In this document: positions 5,248-5,266 of the stretch, piece after piece | Layout of the letters: every line of letters begins with the position of its first letter | Numbering within the stretch: the stretch's first letter is position 1 | Assembly: GCA_003695455.1 (NCBI GenBank) | Contig: RFJF01000225.1 | Location: 1-5,266 of the forward strand | Length of the DNA: 5,266 nucleotides | Source: Chloroflexota bacterium | Lineage (GTDB): Bacteria > Chloroflexota > Anaerolineae > 4572-78 > J111 | Direction of reading: 5' to 3' | Notes under the pieces: generated by a model | The model's input: only the letters and a program-made list of their open reading frames with translations | The model's database searches: none | What the model was told of the DNA's origin: nothing | Program-made: the position numbers and the translations under genes

Positions 5248-5266
5248 ATGGCCTAATCTTTGCCCC

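Noticed and set aside
5248..5266. ATG after the GGGAGTA repeats as the start of a next gene
   Set aside because: The frame reads ATG-GCC-TAA and stops at once.

Overview
The window looks like chromosomal DNA from a bacterium of the phylum Chloroflexota, most likely a class Anaerolineae-type organism and possibly from a metagenome. The evidence is the Thr-Pro-rich TPTPTP linker in a RodZ-like membrane protein, a secreted metalloprotease/cohesin-type protein, a bacterial translin beside a DUF3467 gene, and a signal-anchored membrane protein with a C-terminal zinc ribbon. This assignment is inferred from gene style; no rRNA or other phylogenetic marker is present.

Layout: (1) positions 2-1246 (+) hold the C-terminal part of a large secreted protein whose 5' end lies outside the window. 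It starts in a metzincin-like Met-turn region and continues through beta domains to a cohesin-like domain. (2) A strong sigma-70 type promoter (1266-1294) drives ssb (1350-1781, +), the single-stranded DNA-binding protein, which is closed by a textbook intrinsic terminator (1817-1845). (3) A 173-base gap with short inverted repeats and degenerate heptamers precedes a two-gene unit on the + strand: a DUF3467 protein (2019-2333) and a translin-family protein (2353-2994). (4) A RodZ-like HTH/transmembrane/DUF4115 protein runs on the - strand (3942-2995). Its stop codon directly abuts the translin stop, and no terminator lies between them. (5) A 237-base divergent intergenic region carries a promoter and a structured leader for the RodZ-like gene and a separate promoter for the rightward gene. 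(6) Positions 4180-5178 (+) encode an uncharacterised membrane protein (signal peptide, ectodomain, TM helix, basic tail, zinc ribbon). (7) The last 88 bases hold only small repeats.

How the genes may work together: ssb and translin both act on nucleic acids, and DUF3467-translin look co-transcribed, so the middle of the window can be read as a small nucleic-acid-handling neighbourhood. ssb has its own promoter and terminator, however, so a functional link to the pair is only suggested by proximity. The RodZ-like and zinc-ribbon genes are cell-envelope genes sharing a divergent promoter region. I see no CRISPR array, tRNA, rRNA, transposase or phage gene. The most unusual element is the bacterial translin (C3PO-type RNase family) paired with DUF3467; it is a candidate for study, not a proven new system.
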